Position numbers and translations under genes: made by a program
From: TMP-24 sp041397305
GTDB lineage: Bacteria; Pseudomonadota; Alphaproteobacteria; Rhodobacterales; Rhodobacteraceae
Assembly (NCBI GenBank): GCA_041397305.1
Contig: JAWKWX010000008.1
Coordinates: forward strand, 62,001 to 126,000
DNA: 64,000 bases
Direction of reading: 5' to 3'
Notes under the pieces: model-generated
Told to the model about the DNA's origin: nothing
The model's database searches: none
The model's input: the letters and a program-made list of their open reading frames with translations, nothing else
In this document: piece by piece, positions 42,122 through 50,749 of the stretch
Layout: each line of letters opens with the position of its first letter
Numbering within the stretch: the stretch's first letter is position 1

Positions 42122-44080
42122 TCAGAGCGTGATCCGGAAGCGGGCATATCCATCGGCGCCCTCGCCTGCGGCCTCGATGGTTACACCCTTGATGTCGCTG
42201 AGGTATTTGGTGCCGCCCGGCCCGGTGTCGAACAGGAGCGTCGTTCCCGGCAGGGGCGCGAAGCCCCAGTTTGCATCGGCAGCCGGGTTGATCGTGCCTT
42301 GTTCGACAATATAGCGCACGATCACGTCGCGGTTGGTGTCGGGCCCCTCGAAGACGATGGTTGTCCCGTCCGCGCCGGGGAACTTGCCGCCCCCGCCCGC
42401 GCGATAGTTGTTGGTGGCCACGACGAAGCGCCGCGCGGGGTCGATGGGCGCGCCATTGTAGGCGAGATCCACGATCCGGTTTGCCCCTTCGGCCACCACC
42501 GCCCCGTCCTTGTCGAACTTCGAGGGCTGAGAGAGGTCGATCTTGTAGGTCACACCGTCCATCACGTCGAAATTGTAGCTGGGGAAGTCCGGGTTGATCA
42601 GCAGCTGGTCGGCCTGACCGGGGGTGATCTGGTTGAAGATTCCGGCGGATCGTTCCAGCCAGTCCTTGACCTGCGCCCCGGTGATGACCACCGCCCGCAC
42701 GGTGTTGGGATATAGATAGAGGTCGGCGACGTTCTTGATCGCCACGTCACCCACCGGGACGTCGGTATAATAGTCCGGCCCCTGCCTGCCCCCGGCCTTG
42801 AACGGCGCCGCTGCCGACAGAAGCGGCAGGTCGGCATATTCCGTGCCCGCAAGCATCTGTTTTATATACCACATCTGCGCGATTGACACGATCTGGACCG
42901 AAGGATCGTCCGCCACCAGCGCGAAATAGCTGTGGAGCGGCGCTTCGGTCTTGCCCACCGCGCGGCGGATATAGTCCAGCGTTGCGTCATGTTCGCCCTG
43001 CGCTACTGCAAGGACCGCGGGCGTATCCTCGACCAGTGCGGTGATGCTGCGATCCTCGTTCCGCCTGGAGATCGGCCGCGCCTCGGACGTATGCGAGATC
43101 ACCTTCCAGCCGTCCGCCTGCTTCTCGAGCAAAAGGTCCACCAGCCCCATATGGCTGCCCCAGAAGCCCGCCATCACCCCGGGTTTGCCGCCGATGGTCC
43201 CCGCCGCGCTGTCGACGCCTGCCAGCGTCTCGAAATCCGGGCCGGGGAAGACGAGGTGGCTGTGGCCGGTCAGGATCACGTCGATCCCCTCGACTGCTGC
43301 CAGGGCTATCGCCGCGTTCTCGGCCCCGTCCGCCGCGTTCGGCTCACCCATGCCGGAATGGCAGAGCGCCACGACCAGTTCCGCCCCGTCCTCGCGCATC
43401 TGGGGAACCCAGGCCCTGGCCGTCGCCACGATGTCGCGCGCGGTGACGTTCCCTTCCAGATGCTTCGCGTCCCAGTTCATGATCTGCGGCGGCACGAAGC
43501 CGATCAGGCCGATGCGGATCGCATGTTCCGCCCCCGCCCCGTCCGTTACCTTGCGGTCGATGATCGTGTAGGGCGGCAGAAGCGTCTCATCCTCGCGCGG
43601 GGTGGCACCCGCGGTCTTGGCGACATTGGCAGAGACCACCGGGAAATTCGCCCCGGCGACCGAGTTCAGAAGGAAGCGGAGGCCATAGTTGAACTCGTGA
43701 TTCCCCAGCGTCGAGCCATCGTAGCCCAGCGTGTTCATCGCCGCGATGACCGGGTGCATCTGGCCCGGGTCCATCCCCCGTTCATAGGCGATATAGTCGC
43801 CCATCGGGTTGCCCTGCAGGAAATCGCCATTGTCGAGCAGGAGGGAATTCGCCGCCTCGGCCCGGACGCCCGCGATCAGGCTGGCGGTGCGGGCCAGGCC
43901 CACGGTATCGACCGGCTTGTCGGCGTAATAGTCGTACGGAAAAACATGCACATGCAGATCCGTCGTCTCCATGATCCGCAAATGCGCCTGACCCGCTTCG
44001 GCGCGGACGGCAAACGGATGCAGGATCAGAAGACCGGTCGAACCGGCAATGAACCCGCGGCGTGTCAGTTGGATAGCCAT
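42122..44080 (-). CDS. cpdB: 2',3'-cyclic-nucleotide phosphodiesterase/3'-nucleotidase
   Basis: This 652-residue periplasmic enzyme degrades 2',3'-cyclic nucleotides and 3'-nucleotides. It begins with a Tat signal, TRRGFIAGSTG, then the metallophosphatase motifs TTDLHVHVFPYDYY, LLLDNGDFLQGNPMGDY, LGNHEFNYG and LTGHSHLVFPG. The C-terminal 5'-nucleotidase domain contains TNNYRAGGGGKFPG. I chose the ATG at 44080 because GGAGGG precedes it and the Tat signal follows. It is a single-gene unit ending in its own terminator. Confidence 0.95.
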   Translation of the reverse strand: MAIQLTRRGFIAGSTGLLILHPFAVRAEAGQAHLRIMETTDLHVHVFPYDYYADKPVDTVGLARTASLIAGVRAEAANSLLLDNGDFLQGNPMGDYIAYERGMDPGQMHPVIAAMNTLGYDGSTLGNHEFNYGLRFLLNSVAGANFPVVSANVAKTAGATPREDETLLPPYTIIDRKVTDGAGAEHAIRIGLIGFVPPQIMNWDAKHLEGNVTARDIVATARAWVPQMREDGAELVVALCHSGMGEPNAADGAENAAIALAAVEGIDVILTGHSHLVFPGPDFETLAGVDSAAGTIGGKPGVMAGFWGSHMGLVDLLLEKQADGWKVISHTSEARPISRRNEDRSITALVEDTPAVLAVAQGEHDATLDYIRRAVGKTEAPLHSYFALVADDPSVQIVSIAQMWYIKQMLAGTEYADLPLLSAAAPFKAGGRQGPDYYTDVPVGDVAIKNVADLYLYPNTVRAVVITGAQVKDWLERSAGIFNQITPGQADQLLINPDFPSYNFDVMDGVTYKIDLSQPSKFDKDGAVVAEGANRIVDLAYNGAPIDPARRFVVATNNYRAGGGGKFPGADGTTIVFEGPDTNRDVIVRYIVEQGTINPAADANWGFAPLPGTTLLFDTGPGGTKYLSDIKGVTIEAAGEGADGYARFRITL

Positions 44081-44177
44081 TTTTCCCTCCATAGCAGAAC
44101 ACCATCCTATGGAAGACCTGAAACGGTTGTGTGGCAAGCGCGGGAATCCCGGTCGGCCACAATCTGCCGGCACAAAG

Positions 44178-44210
44178 AAAAACCGCGCCGGGTTGCCCCG
44201 GCGCGGTTTT
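44178..44210 (-). terminator. intrinsic terminator of the rpsF-rpsR-rplI operon
   Basis: A perfect 10-bp stem pairs 44183-44192 with 44197-44206 around a 4-base loop. On the minus strand it is followed by a run of five T then CTTTGTG, and begins 26 bases after the rplI stop. A TTTT on the plus side would let it work in both directions. Confidence 0.9.
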
Positions 44211-44232
44211 CTGTCCCTCGTCTTGTCGAGGA

Positions 44233-44802
44233 TTATTCTTCGGTCGCGGCCGAGCCCATTTCGTCGAACAGTTCCGCAATCTCGAAATCGGCGGCGGCTT
44301 CGGCTTCTGCGGCAAGCTCGCGCACCGACTTGCCCGAGGCCTGCAGTTCGGCTTCTTCGGCCGAACGCGCGACGTTCATGGTGATCGTGGCCGACACTTC
44401 CGGGTGCAGCACGACGCGGACATCGTGCAGGCCCAGATCCTTGATCGGCTGAAGCAGGACGACCTGCTTGCGGTCGATCGAGAAGCCTGCGGCGGTGGCT
44501 GCTTCGGCGGCGTCGCGCGGCGTCACCGAACCGTAGAGCGCGCCAGCGTCGGAGGCGGAGCGGATCACGATGAACTTCTGTCCATCGAGCTTTTCGGCCA
44601 GAGCCGAGGCTTCTTTCCTGGTCTCGAGGTTGCGCGCCTCAAGCTGGGCCTTTTGCGTCTCGAACGACTTGATGTTTGCGTCCGAGGCGCGCAGCGCCTT
44701 GCCCTGGGGCAAGAGGAAGTTGCGGGCATAGCCGTCTTTCACTTTGACGACTTCGCCCATCTGGCCAAGCTTGGCCACGCGTTCAAGAAGGATGACTTGC
44801 AT
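44233..44802 (-). CDS. rplI: 50S ribosomal protein L9
   Basis: This 189-residue ribosomal protein begins MQVILLERVAKLGQMGEVV and has the L9 signature GYARNFLLPQGKA, the long connecting helix and the C-terminal domain with GALYGSVTPRDAAEA. It is about 40 residues longer than E. coli L9, with an acidic Ala/Glu-rich tail, a common extension in alphaproteobacteria. It is the last gene of the operon, 12 bases after rpsR. Confidence 0.98.
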   Translation of the reverse strand: MQVILLERVAKLGQMGEVVKVKDGYARNFLLPQGKALRASDANIKSFETQKAQLEARNLETRKEASALAEKLDGQKFIVIRSASDAGALYGSVTPRDAAEAATAAGFSIDRKQVVLLQPIKDLGLHDVRVVLHPEVSATITMNVARSAEEAELQASGKSVRELAAEAEAAADFEIAELFDEMGSAATEE

Positions 44803-44814
44803 GGGGGTCGCTCC

Positions 44815-45042
44815 TTATTTCACGGCATAGGGCAAGAGGGCGAGGAAGCGGGCGCGCTTGATGGCCTGGGCCAGTTCGCGCTGCTTCTTGGCCGAGACGG
44901 CGGTGATGCGGGCCGGCACGATCTTGCCGCGCTCGGAAATATAGCGCTGCAGCAGACGCACGTCCTTGTAGTCGATCTTCGGCGCGTTGTCGCCCGAGAA
45001 CGGGCAGACCTTGCGGCGGCGGAAGAAGGGTTTGTTCGCCAT
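44815..45042 (-). CDS. rpsR: 30S ribosomal protein S18
   Basis: This 75-residue protein contains FFRRRKVCPFSGDNAPKIDYKDV, then RYISERGKIVPARITAVSAKKQRELAQAIKRAR, the S18 core in full, and ends LALLPYAVK. Cys13 lies at the usual zinc/Cys position. It lies between rpsF and rplI as in most bacteria, with short gaps, and shares their terminator. Confidence 0.98.
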   Translation of the reverse strand: MANKPFFRRRKVCPFSGDNAPKIDYKDVRLLQRYISERGKIVPARITAVSAKKQRELAQAIKRARFLALLPYAVK

Positions 45043-45068
45043 TTTTCTATCCTTTCAACAAGCCGGGC

Positions 45069-45512
45069 TCAGCGACGGTCGCCGAACGAGCGGCGCTCGC
45101 CGCCACGGTCACCGCCGCGGTCGCCACCACGATCACCGCGGTCGAAGCGGGGACGGTCGCCGCCTTCGCGGTCGCCGCGCTCGCGCTCGTCGCGCTTCTG
45201 CATCTGTACCGAGGGGCCTTCCTCATGGGTGTCGACCTTGATCGACATCACGCGCATCACGTCGTCATGCAGACGCGCCAGACGCTCCATCTCCTGCACG
45301 GCCGTGGCGGGCGCGTCGGTGCGGAAGAAGGCATAGTGGCCCTTGCGGTTCTTGTTGATCTTGTAAGCCATCGTCTTCACGCCCCAGTATTCGGTGCCGA
45401 CGACCTTGCCGCCGTTGTCCGAGAGGACCGTGGAGAAATGTTCGATGAGGCCTTCGGCCTGCGCGTTCGACAGATCCTGACGCGCGATCAGCACATGCTC
45501 GTAAAGCGGCAT
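45069..45512 (-). CDS. rpsF: 30S ribosomal protein S6
   Basis: This 147-residue protein has the S6 fold, YEHVLIARQDLSNAQAEGL, GVKTMAYKINKNRKGHYAFF and VMRVMSIKVDTHEEGPS. It then carries a tail of about 40 residues rich in Arg, Gly and Asp with GDRGG-type units. AAAGGA precedes the ATG. It is the first gene of the rpsF-rpsR-rplI operon. Tail length varies widely in S6 proteins of related genera, so it is probably natural and not an assembly effect. Confidence 0.97.
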   Translation of the reverse strand: MPLYEHVLIARQDLSNAQAEGLIEHFSTVLSDNGGKVVGTEYWGVKTMAYKINKNRKGHYAFFRTDAPATAVQEMERLARLHDDVMRVMSIKVDTHEEGPSVQMQKRDERERGDREGGDRPRFDRGDRGGDRGGDRGGERRSFGDRR

Positions 45513-45651
45513 GGCATTCCTTTCGTCTCGGGCGGCTTCACGGGCGGGTCTGACCTTCCGCGACCCGATGGGAGAGGCTTCGCCGGTTGAAGTGATTGGC
45601 GGAAGGATGGGGCCTTATACAGATTTGGCCGCAGGGTGCAAGGGTCGGTCG

Positions 45652-46344
45652 TCAGGCGACACGGCGCGACATGACGGCAAAGGTGCTCAGCCCCAGCCAG
45701 CGGTCGATCGTCCGCGCGATCGCCTTATCGCCGTCGATCATCAGCCGCCCGGCCGTCCGTTCCTCGCCCAGGGACGTGATTCCCATCCAGACCGAGGTCA
45801 TCGACCGCAACGATCCGGTGATCAGCAGATCGACCTCGAAGCCCGGGTCGATCTTGCACAGGTCGACCTCGCCCTCTTCGACGACCAGCCACCATTGGCG
45901 GTCGCCTTCGACAAGTTCTGGATACAGAAACTGAATCGTGCAGCGTCGCCCGGGCAGCGGGGCGGGTTTCAGGTTCCGCCGCATGTCCCACATCAACAGA
46001 GAAGGGTCGAGATTCTTCAGTGAAAGCCTGGATTCGATCCAGCGATGGCCCCATTCGCCCAGGCCGATGATCAAGGGCTCCAAATCGCGTCCCATGGGGG
46101 TCAGCCGATATTCGCTGCCACCCGAACCCAGATCGACACTGGCGATGACTCCGGCCTCTTCCAGCTCTTTCAGTCGCTTTGACAGAAGGGTCGGTGACAT
46201 CTTCGGCACGCCCCGCCGCAGGTCGTTGAAACGGGTGGACCCACAGAGAAACTCACGCAATATCAAAGCTGTCCAGCGGGTGCAGACGACTTCGGCCGCC
46301 ATCGAAACCGGGCAGAACTGCCCATAGCCTCCTCGTTCGGTCAT
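45652..46344 (-). CDS. HxlR-family transcriptional regulator with C-terminal extension
   Basis: This 230-residue protein has an N-terminal winged helix of the HxlR type: CPVSMAAEVVCTRWTALILREFL, then RFNDLRRGVPKMSPTLLSKRLKELEEAGV and EYRLTPMGRDLEPLI. A further region of about 100 residues follows, with CTIQFLYPELVEGDRQWWLVVEEGEVDLC, resembling an SCP2-like ligand pocket seen in some long HxlR proteins. GGAGGG precedes the ATG at 46344. It is divergent from an acyl-CoA dehydrogenase gene, which it probably controls through the shared spacer. Confidence 0.88.
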   Translation of the reverse strand: MTERGGYGQFCPVSMAAEVVCTRWTALILREFLCGSTRFNDLRRGVPKMSPTLLSKRLKELEEAGVIASVDLGSGGSEYRLTPMGRDLEPLIIGLGEWGHRWIESRLSLKNLDPSLLMWDMRRNLKPAPLPGRRCTIQFLYPELVEGDRQWWLVVEEGEVDLCKIDPGFEVDLLITGSLRSMTSVWMGITSLGEERTAGRLMIDGDKAIARTIDRWLGLSTFAVMSRRVA

Positions 46345-46404
46345 GATCCCTCCACGCAAGATGCCAGCATAGCACAACGCGACAGACAGACCTAGCGCCG
46401 CTAC

Positions 46405-46416
46405 AGTTCCTGAACT
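46405..46416. promoter_or_regulatory. palindrome in the HxlR / acyl-CoA dehydrogenase spacer
   Basis: AGTTC-CT-GAACT is a perfect interrupted palindrome in the 136-base divergent spacer, about 60-65 bases from each start codon. It is a candidate operator for the HxlR-type regulator. The site is short, so chance is possible. Confidence 0.35.
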
Positions 46417-46480
46417 TGAGAGACGGCGGGCAGGGGCGGATGGTGACGCTATCAGTTTGCCGAACAAGGGAGTAGTGGCA

Positions 46481-47632
46481 ATGACAATGGCAGTATTGCA
46501 TCGGGAGGATCAGGCAATAGGGCACGAGACCCTGGCCGCAAAAGCCGACCGGCTGGCCCAGGACTGCGCGTCGCGGGCCGAAGCGCATGACCGCGACGAA
46601 AGTTTCGTGGCCGAAAACTATGAAAGGCTGAAGGCCGAAGGGTTGATCGCGGCGGCAGTTCCAAAGGAGCTCGGCGGCCTCGGCGCCGAAGTGGGTGAAA
46701 TGGCCGATGTCGTGCGCAGGCTCGCGCATGGCTGTGGGTCCACGGCGCTCGCCTTTTCCATGCACACCCACCAGGTGGTGATCCCGGCCTGGCGCTGGCG
46801 TCACCAGCCGCAGGCGGTGCCCAAGGTCGAGTCGCTTCTGAAGATGGTGGCCGAGAAGAACATCGTGCTTCTGTCCTCCGGCGGCGGCGACTGGATCGGG
46901 GGTTCGGGTCGGGCCGAGAAGGCCGAGGGCGGCTGGCGCATCCATGCCCGCAAGGGGTTCGTGTCGGGCGCGCCCGCCGGAACCATCCTCATGACCACCG
47001 CCATCTCGGACGAGGGCATCCTGCATTTCGGCCTGCCTATGGCGGCGCCGGAGGTCAAGCGCCTGGACACCTGGCACACGATGGGCATGCGCGGCACCGG
47101 GTCCGAGGATGTCGAGATCGACGGCTTCTTCCTGCCCGACGACAAGGTCGCGCTGAAACGTCCGGCGGGCGAATGGCATCCGCTCTTCCAGATCATCGCG
47201 ACGCTTGCCTTCCCGCTGATCTACGGCGCCTATCTCGGGGTCGCTGAAAGCGCCCGCGACATCGCGCTGAACATGGCCCGCAGCCGCAAGGGCGAGGCGC
47301 GCCAGCCCCGGCTGGTGGGCGAGATGGAAACAACCCTGCGTGCCGCCCAGATGGCGCACCGGCTTATGGTCACGACGGCCGGGACGATGGCGCCATCGGC
47401 TGAGAGTGTCAGCGAGGTGATGATCGGTCGCCAGCTGGTCGAGCAAAACGCGATCCGCACCGTCGAACTGGCGATGGAGGTTGCAGCCGGTCAGGGCTTC
47501 TACCGTGCCGCCGGTCTCGAACGGCGCTTCCGCGACGTGCAGGGCGCGCGCTACCACCCGATGCGGCGCGAGGTGCAAAGGCTCTACACAGGGTCGATCA
47601 CGCTCGGCGATCCGGTCGAGAGGATCTATTGA
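46481..47632 (+). CDS. acyl-CoA dehydrogenase family flavoprotein
   Basis: This 383-residue protein has the acyl-CoA dehydrogenase layout: an N-terminal helical domain with AAVPKELGGLGAEVGEM, a middle beta domain with WHTMGMRGTGSEDVEIDGFFLP, and a C-terminal helical domain ending LYTGSITLGDPVERIY. The usual catalytic Glu region is not obvious, and the sequence also resembles flavin monooxygenases of the DszC/SfnB group that share this fold. GGGAG precedes the ATG at 46481. It is divergent from the HxlR-type regulator. The substrate is unknown. Confidence 0.85.
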   Translation: MTMAVLHREDQAIGHETLAAKADRLAQDCASRAEAHDRDESFVAENYERLKAEGLIAAAVPKELGGLGAEVGEMADVVRRLAHGCGSTALAFSMHTHQVVIPAWRWRHQPQAVPKVESLLKMVAEKNIVLLSSGGGDWIGGSGRAEKAEGGWRIHARKGFVSGAPAGTILMTTAISDEGILHFGLPMAAPEVKRLDTWHTMGMRGTGSEDVEIDGFFLPDDKVALKRPAGEWHPLFQIIATLAFPLIYGAYLGVAESARDIALNMARSRKGEARQPRLVGEMETTLRAAQMAHRLMVTTAGTMAPSAESVSEVMIGRQLVEQNAIRTVELAMEVAAGQGFYRAAGLERRFRDVQGARYHPMRREVQRLYTGSITLGDPVERIY

Positions 47633-47640
47633 AACTGCCG

Positions 47641-47671
47641 GGCGGGCCGCGCGAATGACCGTCGGCCCGCC
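47641..47671 (+). terminator. terminator-like hairpin after the acyl-CoA dehydrogenase gene
   Basis: A perfect 9-bp stem pairs 47641-47649 with 47663-47671 around a 13-base loop. It begins 8 bases after the stop. No U-tract follows, so this is a weak call. Confidence 0.4.
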
Positions 47672-47851
47672 TGCACCGGATGTTTGTCTGCGAACAGGTC
47701 GTGTGGGGATGTGCCGAATTGTCGGCTGCGCGGCGGATCGCCTAATCCTGTCGCGACGATTACCCGGCCGGAGATTTCCAATGACTGTCCTGATGCTTCC
47801 GGCGGCCCGTAGCCTTTTCGGCCCGCATTTCGAACCGCTTCGGGGGCCCGC

Positions 47852-48364
47852 ATGATCACGACACCGACGAACACCGGCGCAGTGAAACGCGAAGGGGCGG
47901 TGATCGGCTTCGTCCGGCTGACCGCGATCGCGCCCGAGGCGATCCTCGATCACATGTCCGATCCGCGGATGGCCATGCACATGCCGCTTCTGACCGAGCC
48001 ATGGACGCCGGAAATGGTCGCGGGGTTCGTCGCCGCGAAGGAGGCCACCTGGCAGCGCGACGGGCTCGGTCACTGGGCCTTTCTCGCCGACGGGCGCTAT
48101 GTCGGCTGGGGCGGGTTCCAGAAGGAGGGCGAGGAATGGGACTTTGGCCTCGTGTTGCGACCCGATGCCTTCGGCCTCGGCATGGTCATCGCGCGCATGG
48201 CGCTTGATTTTGCGCGTGCGGATGCCCGGATACCGTTCGTCACATTTCTCTTGCCGCCCTCGCGCCGCCATCTTGGCGCACTTGCGCGGCTCGGCGCGGT
48301 CGAGATCGACCAGATCGACTATGAGGGCGAACGCTTCCGCAAGTTCCGCCTTGATACGCTCTGA
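47852..48364 (+). CDS. GNAT-family N-acetyltransferase
   Basis: This 170-residue protein fits the GNAT fold: an N-terminal EGAVIGFVRLTAIAPEAIL, a central strand YVGWGGFQKEGEEWDFGLVL, and the acetyl-CoA-binding region LRPDAFGLGMVIARMALDFA, where the usual Q/RxxGxG/A is present as FGLGMV. The C-terminal half has FVTFLLPPSRRHLGALARLGA, the place of the usual Asn/His pairs. The substrate is unknown. It stands alone between the dehydrogenase and the convergent cytochrome b561-YceI gene. Confidence 0.8.
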   Translation: MITTPTNTGAVKREGAVIGFVRLTAIAPEAILDHMSDPRMAMHMPLLTEPWTPEMVAGFVAAKEATWQRDGLGHWAFLADGRYVGWGGFQKEGEEWDFGLVLRPDAFGLGMVIARMALDFARADARIPFVTFLLPPSRRHLGALARLGAVEIDQIDYEGERFRKFRLDTL

Positions 48365-49543
48365 TCAGCCGCCGCGCCGCGCCGTCAGCGCGATATCGAC
48401 GCGCACAGCGAAGCCGACCGTGGTTTCGTCGGGATAGCTCGGCCCCATGCCGAAATCGCGCCGGTCGAGGGTGACGGTCCCGGCCGCCGTCGCCTGATCG
48501 CCGTCTATGGCCAGGGTGAAGGGCAGCGTGACCGGCACCTCCCTGCCGCGCAGAGCGAGCGTGCCGCGCGCGGTCGGCATGCCCGCTTCATCGGCGATTG
48601 TCGCGGCGAACCTTGCCTCGGGGAAGGCGGCACGATCGAAGAATTCCGGCCCTGCCGCCTGTTCGGTGACGGCGCCGATCGTCATGCCCGCGAGTGGGAT
48701 CGTCACCTCGGTCTCGCCGGTCCGGCTTTCGGGGTCATAGCTGATACGGGCACTCCAGTCCGCGAACCTGCCGGTCACCTCCTGACCCATCTGGCGGACG
48801 GTGAAGGTGATCGTGCCCTCGCTCACGGCCCAGTTGCCGCCGGTGGCGGTCGCGACCGCCGCAGGGTTTTCCCCGCGCGGGGGCGGCGCGAAGGCGAGGA
48901 CCGCGGCGATCAGCGCGCCCCAGACCGCAAGCGACAGAAGCGCGGGGCGGCGGCCTGTCTCTGACGTGCCGCTGCCGGCGGCGCGGCCGGTGATCATCCG
49001 CGCGAGCGTGCCGTCGCGGTCAAGGAGCGCATGTTTCAGCGCACCCGCGACATGAAGGACGATCGACAGGATCAGGAGTTTCGAGGCTGCGCCATGGACC
49101 GCGCTTGCGACATGGGCGAGGCTCTCGGACTTCGGCACGAAGGGCAGCGACTGGCCGATGGGCCAGAGGATCGGCGCGAAGCCGGTCGAGGCCGCATGTC
49201 CGATCCACCCCGAGAGCGGCAGGACGAGGATCGCGGCATAAAGCGACCAGTGGACGGCCTCCGCCAGAAAGGTCTCCAGACGCCGTTCGGGGTGAATGGG
49301 TGCGGGTTTCGGTTGCGTCATCGCCCAGAGGATCCGCGCGAGTGCAAGCGCGAAGACGGCAACACCGATGGTCTTGTGGGCCGAATAGACGCGCGCCAGA
49401 AGCGCCGCGTCGGCGTCCGAGCCGCGCGGCAGCCCCTCGGCCCACCAGGCAAGAGGGATGTTCGCGAGAATGAGGAGCGCCACGGCCCAGTGCAGCAGGC
49501 GGGCGGCGCTGCCGTAGGAGCGGGCGGTGTTGGACAGTGGCAT
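48365..49543 (-). CDS. cytochrome b561 fused to a YceI domain
   Basis: This 392-residue protein has an N-terminal four-helix cytochrome b561 module: RLLHWAVALLILANIPLAWW, AHKTIGVAVFALALARILW, AVHWSLYAAILVLPLSGW and ASKLLILSIVLHVAGALKHALL, with His residues as haem ligands. After a linker and another helix (about residues 205-222), a YceI lipocalin-like domain follows: GGNWAVSEGTITFTVRQMGQEV and ending VGFAVRVDIALTARRGG. YceI domains bind isoprenoids, so the fusion may couple quinone-like lipid binding to electron transfer. That coupling is inference. Confidence 0.9.
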   Translation of the reverse strand: MPLSNTARSYGSAARLLHWAVALLILANIPLAWWAEGLPRGSDADAALLARVYSAHKTIGVAVFALALARILWAMTQPKPAPIHPERRLETFLAEAVHWSLYAAILVLPLSGWIGHAASTGFAPILWPIGQSLPFVPKSESLAHVASAVHGAASKLLILSIVLHVAGALKHALLDRDGTLARMITGRAAGSGTSETGRRPALLSLAVWGALIAAVLAFAPPPRGENPAAVATATGGNWAVSEGTITFTVRQMGQEVTGRFADWSARISYDPESRTGETEVTIPLAGMTIGAVTEQAAGPEFFDRAAFPEARFAATIADEAGMPTARGTLALRGREVPVTLPFTLAIDGDQATAAGTVTLDRRDFGMGPSYPDETTVGFAVRVDIALTARRGG

Positions 49544-49754
49544 GGTGTCGCTTCCGATGCTGCGGACCCGGGGATTGGGGCGAAGATAGGCCGCGCTTGC
49601 CGTTGGTGGAAGGCGTCAGTTGCACAGGTCCTGTGCGACGCAACCCGCAGGCGGCGCGCGGCAATCGGCGCGTTGCAGCGCGGGGCGATGCGGGGTATGG
49701 GGCGGGAAACGGCCATGAATTGGCCAGGTGCTGGCGGCGACCGAGGGGAGTGAG

Positions 49755-50681
49755 ATGAAGGCATTCGTATTTCCGGGGCAGGGGGCGCAGGTCGTGGGCA
49801 TGGGCCGCGCGCTCGCCGATGCCTATCCGGCCGCGCGCGCGGTCTTCGACGAGGTCGATGCGGCGCTGGGCGAGAAGCTTTCCACTCTCATATGGGAGGG
49901 CGACCAGGAGACCCTGACACTGACCCAGAACGCCCAGCCGGCGCTGATGGCCACATCCATTGCCGCGCTGCGGGCGCTGGAGGCGGACGGATATGCGGTG
50001 ACGGACGCGGCCTTCGTCGCGGGTCATTCGCTTGGCGAATATTCCGCGCTTTGCGCCGCAGGCGCGATTGGCCTGTCGGATACCGCAAAGCTTCTGCGCA
50101 TCCGCGGCCAGGCGATGCAGGCTGCCGTTCCCGTCGGCATCGGCGCGATGGCCGCGCTGCTCGGCCTTGATTTCGCCGCCGCCGATGCGGTCGCGAAAGA
50201 GGCGGCGCAGGGCGAGGTCTGCCAGGCCGCGAATGACAATGACCCGGCGCAGGTCGTGGTCTCGGGCCACAGGGGTGCCGTCGAGAGGGCGCTCGAGATT
50301 GCCAAGGCCAGAGGCGCCAAGCGGGCGATCCTTCTGCCGGTGTCCGCGCCCTTCCACTGCGCGCTCATGCAGCCCGCCGCCGACCGGATGGCCGAGGCGC
50401 TGGCCTCGGTCGAGGTGAAGGCGCCCGCGGTACCGGTCGTGGCCAATGTGCTGGCCTCGGCCAACAGCGACGCAGGCGCAATCCGCGAGCTTCTCGTCCG
50501 GCAGGTGACCGGTTCGGTCCGCTGGCGAGAGTCGGTCGAATGGATGGCCGCGCAGGGCGTCACCGAATTCTGGGAAGTGGGCGCAGGCAAGGCGCTCTCG
50601 GGCATGATCCGGCGGATCGCGAAGGACGCAACCTGCAAGGCGGTCGGCGCGCCGGAAGATATCGCGGGCCTTTCGGCCTGA
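49755..50681 (+). CDS. fabD: malonyl-CoA:ACP transacylase
   Basis: This 308-residue enzyme transfers malonyl groups from CoA to acyl carrier protein. Motifs are FPGQGAQVVGMG near the N-terminus, the catalytic Ser in GHSLGEYSAL, and the His in SAPFHCALM. The ATG at 49755 has GGGGAG upstream and homology begins there. It is the first of the fab genes here. A hairpin repeat begins directly after its stop, and fabG follows 68 bases later. Confidence 0.96.
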   Translation: MKAFVFPGQGAQVVGMGRALADAYPAARAVFDEVDAALGEKLSTLIWEGDQETLTLTQNAQPALMATSIAALRALEADGYAVTDAAFVAGHSLGEYSALCAAGAIGLSDTAKLLRIRGQAMQAAVPVGIGAMAALLGLDFAAADAVAKEAAQGEVCQAANDNDPAQVVVSGHRGAVERALEIAKARGAKRAILLPVSAPFHCALMQPAADRMAEALASVEVKAPAVPVVANVLASANSDAGAIRELLVRQVTGSVRWRESVEWMAAQGVTEFWEVGAGKALSGMIRRIAKDATCKAVGAPEDIAGLSA

Positions 50682-50682
50682 G

Positions 50683-50740
50683 GCGGGGAGGGCGCTGCCC
50701 TCCCCGCACCCCACCCGGGAAATTTGCAAACGGAAGAAAT
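50683..50740 (+). repeat. hairpin repeat between fabD and fabG, family copy B
   Basis: A perfect 11-bp stem (50683-50693 with 50697-50707) closes the same 3-base GCT loop as copy A after proS. It is followed by ACCCCACCCGGGAAATTTGC and an A-rich tail. It begins one base after the fabD stop and ends about 10 bases before the fabG start, so it sits inside an operon and is unlikely to be a simple terminator. Confidence 0.75.
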
Positions 50741-50749
50741 GAGGGCGAC

